A stretch of 22,557 nt of DNA from an uncultured Bacteroidales bacterium (GTDB lineage: Bacteria; Bacteroidota; Bacteroidia; Bacteroidales; Paludibacteraceae). Both the position numbers and the translations under genes were made by a program. The DNA lies in assembly GCA_937907165.1 (NCBI GenBank), contig CALCUH010000115.1, positions 1-22,557 on the forward strand, in the 5' to 3' direction. Shown in pieces: positions 8,231 to 16,939 of the stretch. Position 1 is the stretch's first letter. Every line of letters begins with the position of its first letter. Under the pieces are notes generated by a model. The model saw only the letters and a list, made by a program, of their open reading frames with translations, did not search any database and had not been told where the DNA came from.

Positions 8231-10855
8231 ATGAAAAAAATTTTTGCGATTGTCGCGGCGGCGCTCTTGTCTATAGCGTCGATGTCGGCACAAATCCCGC
8301 AAGGACTCTCTTATCAGGCAGTCATCCGTGACGGGTCGGGTAATGTGGTTATTAACAAGGAATTGAATGTCCAAATCTCCGTTCTGAAAGGCTCAATAGA
8401 TGGTGCGGCGGTCTATACCGAGATCCACCAGGCGACCACGACCGCCAATGGGGTGCTTACGCTTGAGGTGGGCGACGGAACGACAACGGATGATTTCTCC
8501 TCCATTGATTGGAGCAAAGGTCCTTATTTCATCAATTCGTCGGTGGAATTAAACGGGAAGAACATCTCCGTCACTTCCCAGCTGCTGAGTGTTCCTTACG
8601 CATTGATCGCGCAGAAGTCTTTCTATGCGGATCAGGTAAATGCTGAATTTATTGAGAACCAAATAAATGAACGTGTTCAAAAGGCGTTGACGGTGAGAGA
8701 TTCTGTATGGACAAGCCGATTGGATTCTATTCTCTTGATGTGGGACAGCGCCCACGCCGCGCAGACTGACACACTAGATGTGGATTACATTCAGAATCTG
8801 ATGGACGAACGTGTTCAAAAGGCGTTGACGGTGAGAGATTCCGTATGGACAAGCCGATTGGATTCTATCCTCGCGATGTGGGACGGCGCCCATGCTGCGC
8901 AGACTGACACTCTAGATGGGGATTACATTCAGAATCTGATGGACGAACGCATACAAAAGGCGTTGTCTGAGAGGGATTCCGTATGGACGAAGCGTTTGGA
9001 TTCTGTTCTCGCGATGTGGGATAGCGCTCATGCTGCTACGGTTGACACGTCCGATATTGTGACGCCTATCGATACGGTTTCTTCGGATACGACAGCGGTG
9101 ACTCCGAAAGATACTGCGATTACGTATGTGCCAAAGCCGAACGGTATCTTGCCGGGTCTGTTTTCCATGGGAGAAAACAAGAAGGTGCGTTTCTCAAAAG
9201 GGGTTTTGCAGTATAATAGCAAAAAAAATCAATGGCGTTTTGCTAAGGATCAGCTCGATTTTATTAATAAAAAGGTTGAAAGCTACAAATCATATCCGGT
9301 TGATGCGTGGATTGATGAATTTCAATATAACACGGCCTGCGCAAATCCGAATCCCGATAAATTCTTAGGGGGAGATGTATATGATCTTAGTGAATGTGAT
9401 TGGGGAAATCGCAAAATCTACAATGGTGGCAATAAGAACAACCTTTGGGAAACCCCATGGGATACGGATTGGGTCTATCTGATCTTTAGAAGGAATAATG
9501 CGGAAAACCTCCGTTCTTTGGCTACCATTAATGGCGAAGAAGGTGTGATTCTGTTGCCAGATGATTGGACTATGCCTTCTGGGTTAACTTTTGTCCCTAA
9601 AGCGGATTCTTGTGGCGCAAATGTCTATGATGCGAGCCAGTGGTCTAAAATGGAGGCGGCTGGAGCGGTTTTCATGCCTTATGGATCTTATTGGTCGTCT
9701 AAGAAAGAAGGATTGGGCGTTTGTTTGAAATTGTATTTCTATAATAATCTTTATGCTTATGATGAAGAGGAGGAACCGAAAAACTGGATTGATTGCAAAT
9801 TCTTTGACGCTTGTTGGGATTGTGCGGATGAATATGATGAGTTTTGGGGTATTAGTCGACCCGATGCGGGGGCGTGTCCAGTCCGTCTTGTCATGCTAGA
9901 AAAGAATGCGGAGGGACTGATGGACAGTGACGTGCCAGAAGATGATAGTGACTATGATTATAAGGCGATGAAGGCGAGAGATAATGATTATTTATGTGAC
10001 CCTAATGTTGATACGACAGGGGTGGATATGCAGGAAGGTGTTCTTAACGGATTCTTCTCTGTTTCCGATTCCACTCAGGTGCGCTTCTCTAAAGGCAACC
10101 TTCAATGTTCCGGTGGAACCTTTTCCTTTGCTGAACATCAGTATGATGTGATTGGACCGAAAACTCCATTTTGGGGAAGTGAACGTGCGTATAAAAATGA
10201 CCATTTTGACCTGTTCGGATGGGCTACTTCCGGATTCTGGAGTTCTCCAAGTTTGACGTCTCTAGAGGATTATCAGTATGGCAAGGGATGTGGCGATCTT
10301 AATGGAACGAAAAATGATTGGGGCGCTTATAATGCGATTTCAAATGGTGGTAAGAAAGCCAATTTGTGGAGAACACTCACTGGAGATGAATGGGAATACC
10401 TTCTTAAAAGGAATGAAGGGAAACTTAGATCTTTCGCCGATGTCAATGGAGTGAGGGGAATGATTCTTTTGCCGGATGATTGGACGCCTATTCCGGATTT
10501 GCCGATCCGAGACACGAGCGTTTTCCATCTGAACATGTTTACGGAAAGTCAATGGGCTCAGTTGGAGGCTCAAGGTGCCGTCTTCTTGCCTTGTGCGGAT
10601 GTTACCAATTATTATTTGGATGAAATGATTACCCAGACTGACGATTGGGTGTGTGGCGCTTATTGGACCTCTTCTGCAAATCCGGATTATAATTATATGG
10701 CAAAAGCTGTTGTGCTGATGATTTTTGCCTATGGTTCAGGAGACGCTAATTTATCGTTTAATTATGATTTGGAATATAATGTTTGGGCATCAGTTTCCAA
10801 TGCTCGTCGACACTCGGGTTTCTCTGTCCGTTTAGTGCGTGACGTCAAGAAATAA
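8231..10855 (+). CDS. Secreted repeat protein: YQAVxRD N-terminal domain, three 46-aa repeats, two paralogous C-terminal domains
   Basis: An 874-aa protein. The signal peptide is about residues 1-20 (cleavage SMSA-QIPQ). Next is an N-terminal domain common in Bacteroidetes exported proteins (GLSYQAVIRDGSGNVV to SQLLSVPYALIAQKS, about 24-134). Residues 140-277 are three 46-residue tandem repeats (DERVQKALTVRDSVWTSRLD), probably helical, followed by a Thr/Asp-rich linker. Two related domains follow, about 305-555 and 603-870. Each starts 'G-x-L-x-G-x-FS ... VRFSKG-x-LQ', has 'LW-T ... LRSFADVNG-x-x-G-MILLPDDWT' and 'GAVF-P', and ends in '(V)RLV'. These resemble the formylglycine-like/FISUMP-type domains frequent in Bacteroidales and Fibrobacter surface proteins. 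No T9SS tail is present. It is probably co-transcribed with the small T9SS gene 73 nt upstream. The binding target is unknown. Confidence 0.85.
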   Translation: MKKIFAIVAAALLSIASMSAQIPQGLSYQAVIRDGSGNVVINKELNVQISVLKGSIDGAAVYTEIHQATTTANGVLTLEVGDGTTTDDFSSIDWSKGPYFINSSVELNGKNISVTSQLLSVPYALIAQKSFYADQVNAEFIENQINERVQKALTVRDSVWTSRLDSILLMWDSAHAAQTDTLDVDYIQNLMDERVQKALTVRDSVWTSRLDSILAMWDGAHAAQTDTLDGDYIQNLMDERIQKALSERDSVWTKRLDSVLAMWDSAHAATVDTSDIVTPIDTVSSDTTAVTPKDTAITYVPKPNGILPGLFSMGENKKVRFSKGVLQYNSKKNQWRFAKDQLDFINKKVESYKSYPVDAWIDEFQYNTACANPNPDKFLGGDVYDLSECDWGNRKIYNGGNKNNLWETPWDTDWVYLIFRRNNAENLRSLATINGEEGVILLPDDWTMPSGLTFVPKADSCGANVYDASQWSKMEAAGAVFMPYGSYWSSKKEGLGVCLKLYFYNNLYAYDEEEEPKNWIDCKFFDACWDCADEYDEFWGISRPDAGACPVRLVMLEKNAEGLMDSDVPEDDSDYDYKAMKARDNDYLCDPNVDTTGVDMQEGVLNGFFSVSDSTQVRFSKGNLQCSGGTFSFAEHQYDVIGPKTPFWGSERAYKNDHFDLFGWATSGFWSSPSLTSLEDYQYGKGCGDLNGTKNDWGAYNAISNGGKKANLWRTLTGDEWEYLLKRNEGKLRSFADVNGVRGMILLPDDWTPIPDLPIRDTSVFHLNMFTESQWAQLEAQGAVFLPCADVTNYYLDEMITQTDDWVCGAYWTSSANPDYNYMAKAVVLMIFAYGSGDANLSFNYDLEYNVWASVSNARRHSGFSVRLVRDVKK
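8648..9061 (+). repeat. Three tandem 138-bp (46-aa) in-frame repeats
   Basis: Units begin at 8648, 8786 and 8924, exactly 138 nt apart. Units 1 and 2 are nearly identical over long stretches of DNA; unit 3 is more diverged (ERIQKALSERDSVWTKRLDS). Each unit encodes a probable amphipathic helix followed by AHAAQTDTLD. Close DNA identity indicates recent duplication. Confidence 0.9.
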
Positions 10856-10872
10856 TGATTGTGGATTTCAAT

Positions 10873-10906
10873 GAAGAAGCGTGACTGATGGTCGCGCTTC
10901 TTTTTT
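10873..10906 (+). terminator. Terminator after the secreted repeat protein gene
   Basis: GAAGCG-GAC and GTC-CGCTTC arms around a TGAT loop (about 10876-10900), followed by six T. The stem is imperfect (single unpaired bases) but GC-rich. Confidence 0.7.
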
Positions 10907-10931
10907 CTCTTTGCTTATGTGATGAAACAAT

Positions 10932-10962
10932 AAAGGCTGCCCGTCTGAGCAGCCTTTATTTA
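10932..10962. terminator. Bidirectional terminator between the plus-strand operon and glyA
   Basis: AAAGGCTGC (10932-10940) and GCAGCCTTT (10949-10957) form a perfect 9-bp stem with an 8-nt loop. A-rich and T-rich flanks let it act in both directions, terminating glyA on the minus strand and any readthrough on the plus strand. Confidence 0.8.
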
Positions 10963-10978
10963 TGTTGGAATTTGGCGA

Positions 10979-12259
10979 TTACCAAGCGAACAAAGGATAA
11001 TCCTTCATGATTGAATTAACCTTCTCACGAACAGCCTTGATGTTTGCGTCGCTTCCTGGATTGGAAAGAACGGTGTCGATCATCTCGACGATCTCAACCA
11101 TCAAATCTTCCTTAGCACCACGGGTTGTGATGGCAGGCGTACCGAAGCGGAGACCTGAAGTTTGGAATGCTGAACGGGTGTCGAATGGCACCATGTTCAT
11201 ATTGGTTGTGATGTCTGCCGCAACAAGAGCGGTCTCAGCCATCTTACCAGTCAATTCAGGGAACTTAGGACGAAGGTCGATCAACATGGAGTGGTTGTCG
11301 GTACCGCCGGAAACGACAGCGTAACCTTTGTCGACGAATGCCTGTGCCATAACAGCCGCATTCTTCTTGACTTGAGTCTGGTATGTCTTGAACTCTGGTT
11401 GAAGAGCCTCGCCGAATGCGACTGCCTTAGCTGCGATGACGTGCTCAAGCGGACCACCCTGCATTCCAGGGAATACTGCTGAATTCAAGAGTGAAGACAT
11501 CTTGCGGATTTCACCCTTCTTTGTAACCTTGCCCCAAGGATTGTCGAAGTCCTTGCCAAGAAGGATGATACCTCCACGAGGACCACGAAGGGTCTTGTGT
11601 GTGGTGGATGTCACGATGTGTGCATATTTCAAAGGATTGTCGAGCAAACCTGCTGCGATAAGACCAGCTGGGTGCGCCATATCAATCATGAGAAGCGCTC
11701 CGACCTCGTCCGCGATTTTACGCATACGAGCGTAATCCCACTCGCGTGAGTAAGCGGAACCACCACCGATGATCAACTTAGGACGCTCTGCCTTCGCGGT
11801 CTTCTCCATCTCGTCGTAATCGACGCGTCCAGTCTCCTTATCCAAGAAGTAAGGCACTGGTTTGTAGATGATACCAGAAGTGTTTACCAAAGATCCGTGA
11901 GAGAGGTGACCTCCATGAGCCAAATCCAAGCCCATGAATTTGTCGCCAGGATTAAGAACTGCAAGAAGAACAGCACCGTTAGCCTGAGCACCAGAGTGTG
12001 GCTGTACGTTAGCATACTCAGCGCCGTAAAGTTTACAGAGACGCTCGATAGCCAAGCCTTCGCTCATGTCGACTACCTCGCAACCGCCGTAGTGACGGTG
12101 TCCGATGTAACCCTCAGCATACTTGTTCGTTAGATAACTTCCCATTGCTTGCATCACCTGATCACTGACGAAGTTCTCAGAAGCGATGAGCTCAATTCCC
12201 TTGAGCTGACGCTGATGCTCTTTCTCGATGATGTCGAAAATTGCTGTGTCTTTTACCAT
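10979..12259 (-). CDS. glyA: Serine hydroxymethyltransferase
   Basis: A 426-aa cytosolic PLP enzyme converting serine and tetrahydrofolate to glycine and 5,10-methylene-tetrahydrofolate, the main source of one-carbon units. Family hallmarks are visible: GIELIASENFVSDQV near the N-terminus, HSGAQAN, the DMAHPAGLIAAG segment, and the PLP lysine in STTHKTLRGPRGG (Lys222). The start at 12259 (MVKDTAIFDIIEKEHQRQ) matches the usual start for Bacteroidetes GlyA. A longer frame begins at a TTG (12298), but that TTG is part of the -7 box TACCTTTG, so it cannot be the start. One oddity: the usual AEGYPG-R-YYGG segment reads AEGYIGHRHYGG, with Ile in place of Pro. It is monocistronic, with a bidirectional terminator just downstream. 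Confidence 0.97.
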   Translation of the reverse strand: MVKDTAIFDIIEKEHQRQLKGIELIASENFVSDQVMQAMGSYLTNKYAEGYIGHRHYGGCEVVDMSEGLAIERLCKLYGAEYANVQPHSGAQANGAVLLAVLNPGDKFMGLDLAHGGHLSHGSLVNTSGIIYKPVPYFLDKETGRVDYDEMEKTAKAERPKLIIGGGSAYSREWDYARMRKIADEVGALLMIDMAHPAGLIAAGLLDNPLKYAHIVTSTTHKTLRGPRGGIILLGKDFDNPWGKVTKKGEIRKMSSLLNSAVFPGMQGGPLEHVIAAKAVAFGEALQPEFKTYQTQVKKNAAVMAQAFVDKGYAVVSGGTDNHSMLIDLRPKFPELTGKMAETALVAADITTNMNMVPFDTRSAFQTSGLRFGTPAITTRGAKEDLMVEIVEMIDTVLSNPGSDANIKAVREKVNSIMKDYPLFAW

Positions 12260-12295
12260 AAAGGATTTATTATAGTTAATGTTAATTTCATGCCG

Positions 12296-12303
12296 CAAAG
12301 GTA
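12296..12303 (-). promoter_or_regulatory. -7 box (TACCTTTG) for glyA
   Basis: Read on the minus strand, TACCTTTGC matches TAnnTTTG; it lies about 37 nt upstream of the ATG at 12259. No clear -33 TTG was found at 19-21 nt. Confidence 0.6.
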
Positions 12304-12434
12304 CGTCTTTTTTTCTATATATGGGTGTATGATTGTGGTTTAAATTTTTACTACTTATCTTCTTGCCTGAATTTTAAGTTTCAATTTTTGTCGATTTCAT
12401 CGTGAAAACTATGATGATAATTCCGCAATTTTTG

Positions 12435-12442
12435 TATTTTTG
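12435..12442 (+). promoter_or_regulatory. -7 box (TATTTTTG) for the hybrid two-component gene
   Basis: TATTTTTG followed by CGC matches TAnnTTTG, 20 nt before the ATG at 12463, implying a very short leader. The -33 element is weak. Confidence 0.5.
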
Positions 12443-12462
12443 CGCTAATTATTTACGTGTAC

Positions 12463-15400
12463 ATGTTTTCCTATAGGGTAAAGTTAAATATAGTTTTCTT
12501 ACTGCTCCTCGTTTTCCCCGCCAGGGCAATGGAATGGGCTACTTTCCACCATTATACTGTTAAAGATGGACTGAGCTGTAACTATATACATTCCATAACA
12601 CAAGACAAGAACGGCTTTATGTGGATTGCGACCGAATATGGTCTTGACAGATTCGACGGAGTTCATTTTAAAAATTATTTCTTCGAAGATTATCCATCCT
12701 TGTTGCGTAATGACATTTTGTTCGCCGTTACCCTTGAGAACGGTAAAGTTTGTTTGGGCGGTAACAATGGTTTGGTGCTATCTTATGTGGAGGCTGCGGA
12801 TACTTTTGCTAATCTTGCGCCGAGGGATTTCGATTCGACTTATTATAAATGCATAACGGGTATTAAGCCTGTGAGCGGAAATAGAACCGTGCTGACTACG
12901 AATGAGGGCATCTATTTCTATGATGAGGAAAAGAATCTCTTCGTGAAAGATCCTTTGGCTTACGAGGCTACGAAAAACATCTTCGGTTGTAGCATGATCG
13001 AGGATGAATGGGGTCGTATATGGATTGGTTCTTTCCCGGGCATCCGTGTCTGGGATAAAAACTACAAAATTTGCGGACCGAAATTTTTGGAGGAGATTAA
13101 TGAGATGGTCTCTTCTATGGTGATTCTCGACCGCAACCGTGTCTTGATGTCTTCCAGCATCGGTTCCCTTGGCGTGATTCATGTCGCGGATGACGGAACG
13201 ATACAACGCTTTGAAAAGATTGATACTCCTTTTAAGTGCATCACCGCTTTGCTGAAGGATTCCAAGAACCGTATTTGGCTGGGTACCAGCGGAAGCGGTT
13301 TGTGGCGGGGCGAATGTAAGGGGGACTCGTGGCATTTCGAGAAACAGGAACCGGTCAATATCAAGGCGGATGAACTGAAGAAGGTTCATACGCTTTTCGA
13401 GGATCGTGACGGTGATATCTGGATAGGTACCCAAAATGCCGGTCTTTGGCGCTATGGTGCGATTAAAGGGGCTGGCTCTCTCCATTCTTCGGATATGGGG
13501 TTCCCGTTGGTCGACGGAACCTCTTTCGCTGAGGATGAACGTGGTAATATCATCGTCTGTGCGGATGGCCATGGCTTCTATCTGCTCTCTCCTGATTTGA
13601 AAATCTTGCGTCATGTGCAGACCGAGGATGGTTTGCCAAGCAATAATGTCTTGTCTGTTCAAAAGGGTGTGGATGGTAAAATTTGGCTCGCCTCTTGGGG
13701 CGGCGACCCGTGCACGTATGATACTGAAACAGGAAAGATAACGGATTATCCTTTCAAGGGTATAGGTTTCCCGTATAGCACCAGTAAGGTGATTTGCTGC
13801 TTCCAAAATGGTGAGGTGGGTGTCGGCTTGGCTGGCGATGGTGTCTATTTCCTTCCGAAAAATTCCACCTCTTGGTACCATCAACGCTTTGACAATGATC
13901 CGAAAATCGCCTCTGAGGATAGATGGGTGGAGCATGTGATGGAGTCTAAAACTGGCGTCCGTTGGGTCGTGACCTCTCGCTCCGTCTGGCGACAAGATTC
14001 GAATGGAAGTTATCACGCCACTTTCCCTGATGTGGACGCTACGCAATCGCACAATCCGCTTCTTATGTATCAGGCCGCTTCCGATGAAAAGGGCAATCTT
14101 TTTGTGGTCAGCTCACGTGGCGTTTTACGTTTCTTGGAGGACGGCTCTTCTTACGAGTGGTTGGATTTCTTGCCTTCGGGACACTATTCTTCTATTTTGC
14201 AGGGCAAGGATGGCCATTTTTGGACGAGCGGTTCGAATGGTATACTACATTTTGATTATGATAGTAAATCTTATAAGCAAGTGTTGCTTGACGACCGTTG
14301 CCGTAATCGTAATTTCTTTACTTCCCGTGCTGCTTTCCAGGATTCGAAGGGCCGTTTCTACTTCGGTAGTACCGAGGGATTCCTCGTTTTCGACCCTGCT
14401 CTGATTCATGAGGTGCCGAATGTGGATTACTTGTCCTTTTCGGATTTGTATCTCTTCGGACAGCGTGTCGTCCCTAATACCGAATTGCTTCCTTTCCCGC
14501 TTTCGCAAACGAAGGAGTTGGTGCTGAATTATGATGAGACGAATGTCGAAATTTTCTTTGATGTCCTCGATTTCTCGGGTCTGAACAATGTGGACGCTTC
14601 TTATCGGATCAATGGTCTTGACCGCCGTTGGGTGGATTTGGGTGATAAGAGGGAGGTGAAGATTTCTCACTTGCCTTTTGGTGAGTATCGTTTGGATGTG
14701 AAGGCGAACCGTCGCGATGGATTGGATTCTCCGAAAATCATATCGCTGCAGATCAAGGTGTTGCCTCCTTGGTGGAAAACATGGTGGTTCACGCTTCTCG
14801 TCGTGGCCTTCGTCGTTACTTCAGTGGTTGTGATTCTCTACTATCGTTTCCGTTCCATCGTGAAACAAAGGGAGTTGCTCGCTCAAAAGGTGGCTGAACG
14901 CACCAAAGAGTTGGACGAGAGTAACAAACTCTTGGAGCAGAAGCAACAATTCATCGAACAGCGTAATCTTGAACTGTTGGATGTCTTGCGTGAGAAAGAC
15001 CGTTTGATTTCCGTGGTGGCGCATGATTTGAAGAATCCTATGTTCGCCATCGTCGGCGCCTTGGAGGGCGTTCTGCGAAAGAGGGAGACTTCTCCGAATA
15101 CTTGGAAGATTCTGAATGACACTTATTTGTCTGCTTTTAACCTCCAATCCGTTATGGTGAAACTGTTGGAGTGGGCGAGGGGAAAACAGACGGATGTGGC
15201 CTGCCATCTGCAGAACTTTAGTCTCCGCCAGATTCTCACAGAGGTGAATGATCTCTTGAAGGGGGTTATGTCCGACAAGGGAATTACCGTGAATTGCGTT
15301 TGCGATGTCTCCCATAAGATTTATGTGGATCCTAGAATGATTGGCACCGCCATCCGAAACATTTTGTCCAACTCTGCGAAATTCACGCCGAAGGGCGGGT

Positions 15401-16479
15401 CTATTAATGTCACGGCGCAGGAACTCTCTGATTGTGTGCGCCTTACTATCGCGGATACGGCTGTCAGCATGACGCCTGAACAGATTGAAGAGCTGATGAA
15501 GGATGGTGACCATCAATCCACATTGGGCACGAATAATGAGAAGGGAACCGGTCTCGGATTCCAGATGACGAAGGACTTTGTCCGTAAGAGTGGAGGTGAG
15601 ATTGTCTTGACCAGTGAGGTGGGGAAGGGTACTACTATTGTTCTTACCTTGCCTAAGTCTGACGAGCCTGTTGAGATTGCCGCTCCTTCCGCTTCTGATG
15701 AGGAGACGCCGATCGAGTTGAATCCTGAATTGTTGGATGGCAATACGGTGATGATTGTGGATGATGATAGTCTGATTCTCAATAATCTGAAGGAGATGTT
15801 GGAACCTTACGTCCAGGTAATCATGGCGACGAATGGTGAAGAGGGGTACCGCTTGGCCACGGAGGCTAATCCGGATATCATCATCTCTGATGTGGAGATG
15901 CCTATTATGGATGGTATTGAGATGTATAATCGCTTGCGTAACGATTCTTCTTCCGCTTGTGTGCCGCTTATCTTCTTGTCTGCCCGTACGGAGGAGGATG
16001 ATAGGTTGCGTGGTTTGTCCAGCGGAGCGATCGATTATGTAACGAAGCCTTTCGCCGCAAGGGAGTTGCTGATGAAGCTGAACAATATCTTGCAGTGGCG
16101 TAGACGTCAACAGCAGGATGTGCTTTCCCATAATTTGCGTGATAATCGTATCGACGCGGAGACGAATTCCTTGCTGAAGAGTCTGCTGGAGGTGGTGGAG
16201 AAGCGTTTCCACGAACCTGATTTGTCTGTAGACGACATTGCGGACGATTTGGCGATGAGTAAGTCTTCTCTCTCAAGGAAACTCAAATCCATTACGGACA
16301 AGACGCCTTTGGAAATCGTTACAGAGTTTAGGCTCCACCGCGCGCAGGAAATGTTGAAGTCCGGCTCGTCCGTTTCGGATGCGGCTTATGCGGTCGGTTT
16401 CAATGATCCTTTGTATTTCAGTAGAAAGTATAGAGCGGTCTTCGGATATCCGCCTTCGAAGGAAGATGAGGAAATTTAA
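12463..16479 (+). CDS. Hybrid two-component system protein: periplasmic propeller sensor, histidine kinase, receiver, AraC-type HTH
   Basis: A 1338-aa membrane protein joining sensor and regulator. In order: an N-terminal signal/anchor (VKLNIVFLLLLVFPARA), then Reg_prop two-bladed propeller repeats (DKNGFMWIATEYGLDRFDG, DSKNRIWLGTSGSGLW) to about residue 680. A Y_Y_Y domain follows to about 770, then one transmembrane helix about 773-797. The histidine kinase has its H-box VVAHDLKNP (His854), N-box IRNILSNSAKF (Asn970) and G2 motif GTGLGF. The receiver has Asp1143 in DVEMPIMDG plus KPF, and the AraC helix-turn-helix ends at GFNDPLYFSRKYR. Such proteins usually sense glycan pieces and switch on adjacent susCD loci, but no susCD is in this window, so the target is unknown. 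The G1 motif is DTAVSM, without the usual glycines. ATG 12463 is preferred over GTG 12457. It diverges from glyA. Confidence 0.95.
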   Translation: MFSYRVKLNIVFLLLLVFPARAMEWATFHHYTVKDGLSCNYIHSITQDKNGFMWIATEYGLDRFDGVHFKNYFFEDYPSLLRNDILFAVTLENGKVCLGGNNGLVLSYVEAADTFANLAPRDFDSTYYKCITGIKPVSGNRTVLTTNEGIYFYDEEKNLFVKDPLAYEATKNIFGCSMIEDEWGRIWIGSFPGIRVWDKNYKICGPKFLEEINEMVSSMVILDRNRVLMSSSIGSLGVIHVADDGTIQRFEKIDTPFKCITALLKDSKNRIWLGTSGSGLWRGECKGDSWHFEKQEPVNIKADELKKVHTLFEDRDGDIWIGTQNAGLWRYGAIKGAGSLHSSDMGFPLVDGTSFAEDERGNIIVCADGHGFYLLSPDLKILRHVQTEDGLPSNNVLSVQKGVDGKIWLASWGGDPCTYDTETGKITDYPFKGIGFPYSTSKVICCFQNGEVGVGLAGDGVYFLPKNSTSWYHQRFDNDPKIASEDRWVEHVMESKTGVRWVVTSRSVWRQDSNGSYHATFPDVDATQSHNPLLMYQAASDEKGNLFVVSSRGVLRFLEDGSSYEWLDFLPSGHYSSILQGKDGHFWTSGSNGILHFDYDSKSYKQVLLDDRCRNRNFFTSRAAFQDSKGRFYFGSTEGFLVFDPALIHEVPNVDYLSFSDLYLFGQRVVPNTELLPFPLSQTKELVLNYDETNVEIFFDVLDFSGLNNVDASYRINGLDRRWVDLGDKREVKISHLPFGEYRLDVKANRRDGLDSPKIISLQIKVLPPWWKTWWFTLLVVAFVVTSVVVILYYRFRSIVKQRELLAQKVAERTKELDESNKLLEQKQQFIEQRNLELLDVLREKDRLISVVAHDLKNPMFAIVGALEGVLRKRETSPNTWKILNDTYLSAFNLQSVMVKLLEWARGKQTDVACHLQNFSLRQILTEVNDLLKGVMSDKGITVNCVCDVSHKIYVDPRMIGTAIRNILSNSAKFTPKGGSINVTAQELSDCVRLTIADTAVSMTPEQIEELMKDGDHQSTLGTNNEKGTGLGFQMTKDFVRKSGGEIVLTSEVGKGTTIVLTLPKSDEPVEIAAPSASDEETPIELNPELLDGNTVMIVDDDSLILNNLKEMLEPYVQVIMATNGEEGYRLATEANPDIIISDVEMPIMDGIEMYNRLRNDSSSACVPLIFLSARTEEDDRLRGLSSGAIDYVTKPFAARELLMKLNNILQWRRRQQQDVLSHNLRDNRIDAETNSLLKSLLEVVEKRFHEPDLSVDDIADDLAMSKSSLSRKLKSITDKTPLEIVTEFRLHRAQEMLKSGSSVSDAAYAVGFNDPLYFSRKYRAVFGYPPSKEDEEI

Positions 16480-16525
16480 GAATTAAGAGGTAAGAATTAA
16501 GAGGTGAGAATTAAGAGGTAAGAGG
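16477..16525. repeat. 3.5 copies of a 14-bp tandem repeat overlapping the stop codon
   Basis: Units TAAGAATTAAGAGG at 16477-16490, 16491-16504, then TGAGAATTAAGAGG at 16505-16518 and a partial TAAGAGG to 16525. The first TAA is the stop codon of the hybrid two-component gene. A similar AAGAGTTAAGAATTAAG string follows the stop of manC. Confidence 0.85.
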
Positions 16526-16533
16526 CCTTTTCG

Positions 16534-16556
16534 TAGTGGCAAGTCTTTGCTTGCCC
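16534..16556. repeat. Solitary GGCAAG/CTTGCC hairpin, same family as 21292-21437
   Basis: GTAGTGGCAAG-TCTTTG-CTTGCCC differs from the manC-downstream unit (GTAGTGGCAAGCCTTGTGCTTGCCC) only in the loop. There is no T tract, so it is not a normal terminator. Confidence 0.7.
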
Positions 16557-16714
16557 GTTTATAAGTTTTATCAATCTGAATTGCTCGTTTGCTTGCGCAA
16601 TCCTTGTGAATGCCCTCTATGTTACGGGCAATTCGTTCGTCTATGGGTCCGTCCTAATCATAGCCGTTTACATAATTGATTTTTTATAATTAACAAAAAT
16701 TTAATGGCTTGATA

Positions 16715-16744
16715 TTGTCACGTAAAAAAATATATATAAATTTG
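16715..16744 (+). promoter_or_regulatory. Bacteroidetes-type promoter (TTG-N19-TAAATTTG) for a short transcript
   Basis: TTG at 16715-16717, a 19-nt spacer and TAAATTTG at 16737-16744 give the ideal layout. No gene start of useful length follows before the terminator at 16850. Confidence 0.7.
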
Positions 16745-16750
16745 TGGCGT

Positions 16751-16880
16751 CAATGACAGAACGATTATTGATAAAGTGTAATAATGGTTTAATTCTGAAC
16801 TGAGACATTGAAGATTACCTGCATGTATTTGTGTAAGCTTTGCGAAATTGGGCGAATCCTTTCGGGTTCGCCCATCTTTT
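16751..16880 (+). ncRNA. Candidate small RNA of about 130 nt
   Basis: It is bounded by a consensus promoter (predicted start near 16751) and a strong terminator stem. The only notable reading frame within it is a 16-codon one starting at 16753 (MTERLLIKCNNG...), with no sign of being a real protein. It does not show the SRP-RNA apical motif and I could not assign it to 6S or another known family. The call is inferred from boundaries, not from a recognised RNA structure. Confidence 0.4.
16850..16880 (+). terminator. Strong terminator ending the candidate small RNA
   Basis: GGGCGAATCC (16850-16859) pairs with GGGTTCGCCC (16864-16873), including one G-T pair, around a TTTC loop, followed by ATCTTTTTTC. 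Confidence 0.85.
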
Positions 16881-16939
16881 TTCTTTGTTGAAATAATATG
16901 ACGGATAATTTCCTTTGTGGAATCATGTGCGTTTTAGAC

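Noticed and set aside
12778..14052. 424-aa minus-strand frame opposite the hybrid two-component gene
   Set aside because: Shadow of a long, clearly coding plus-strand frame; no domain pattern.
14821..16212. 463-aa minus-strand frame opposite the kinase and receiver domains
   Set aside because: Also a shadow: the plus strand encodes intact H-box, N-box, receiver and HTH motifs.
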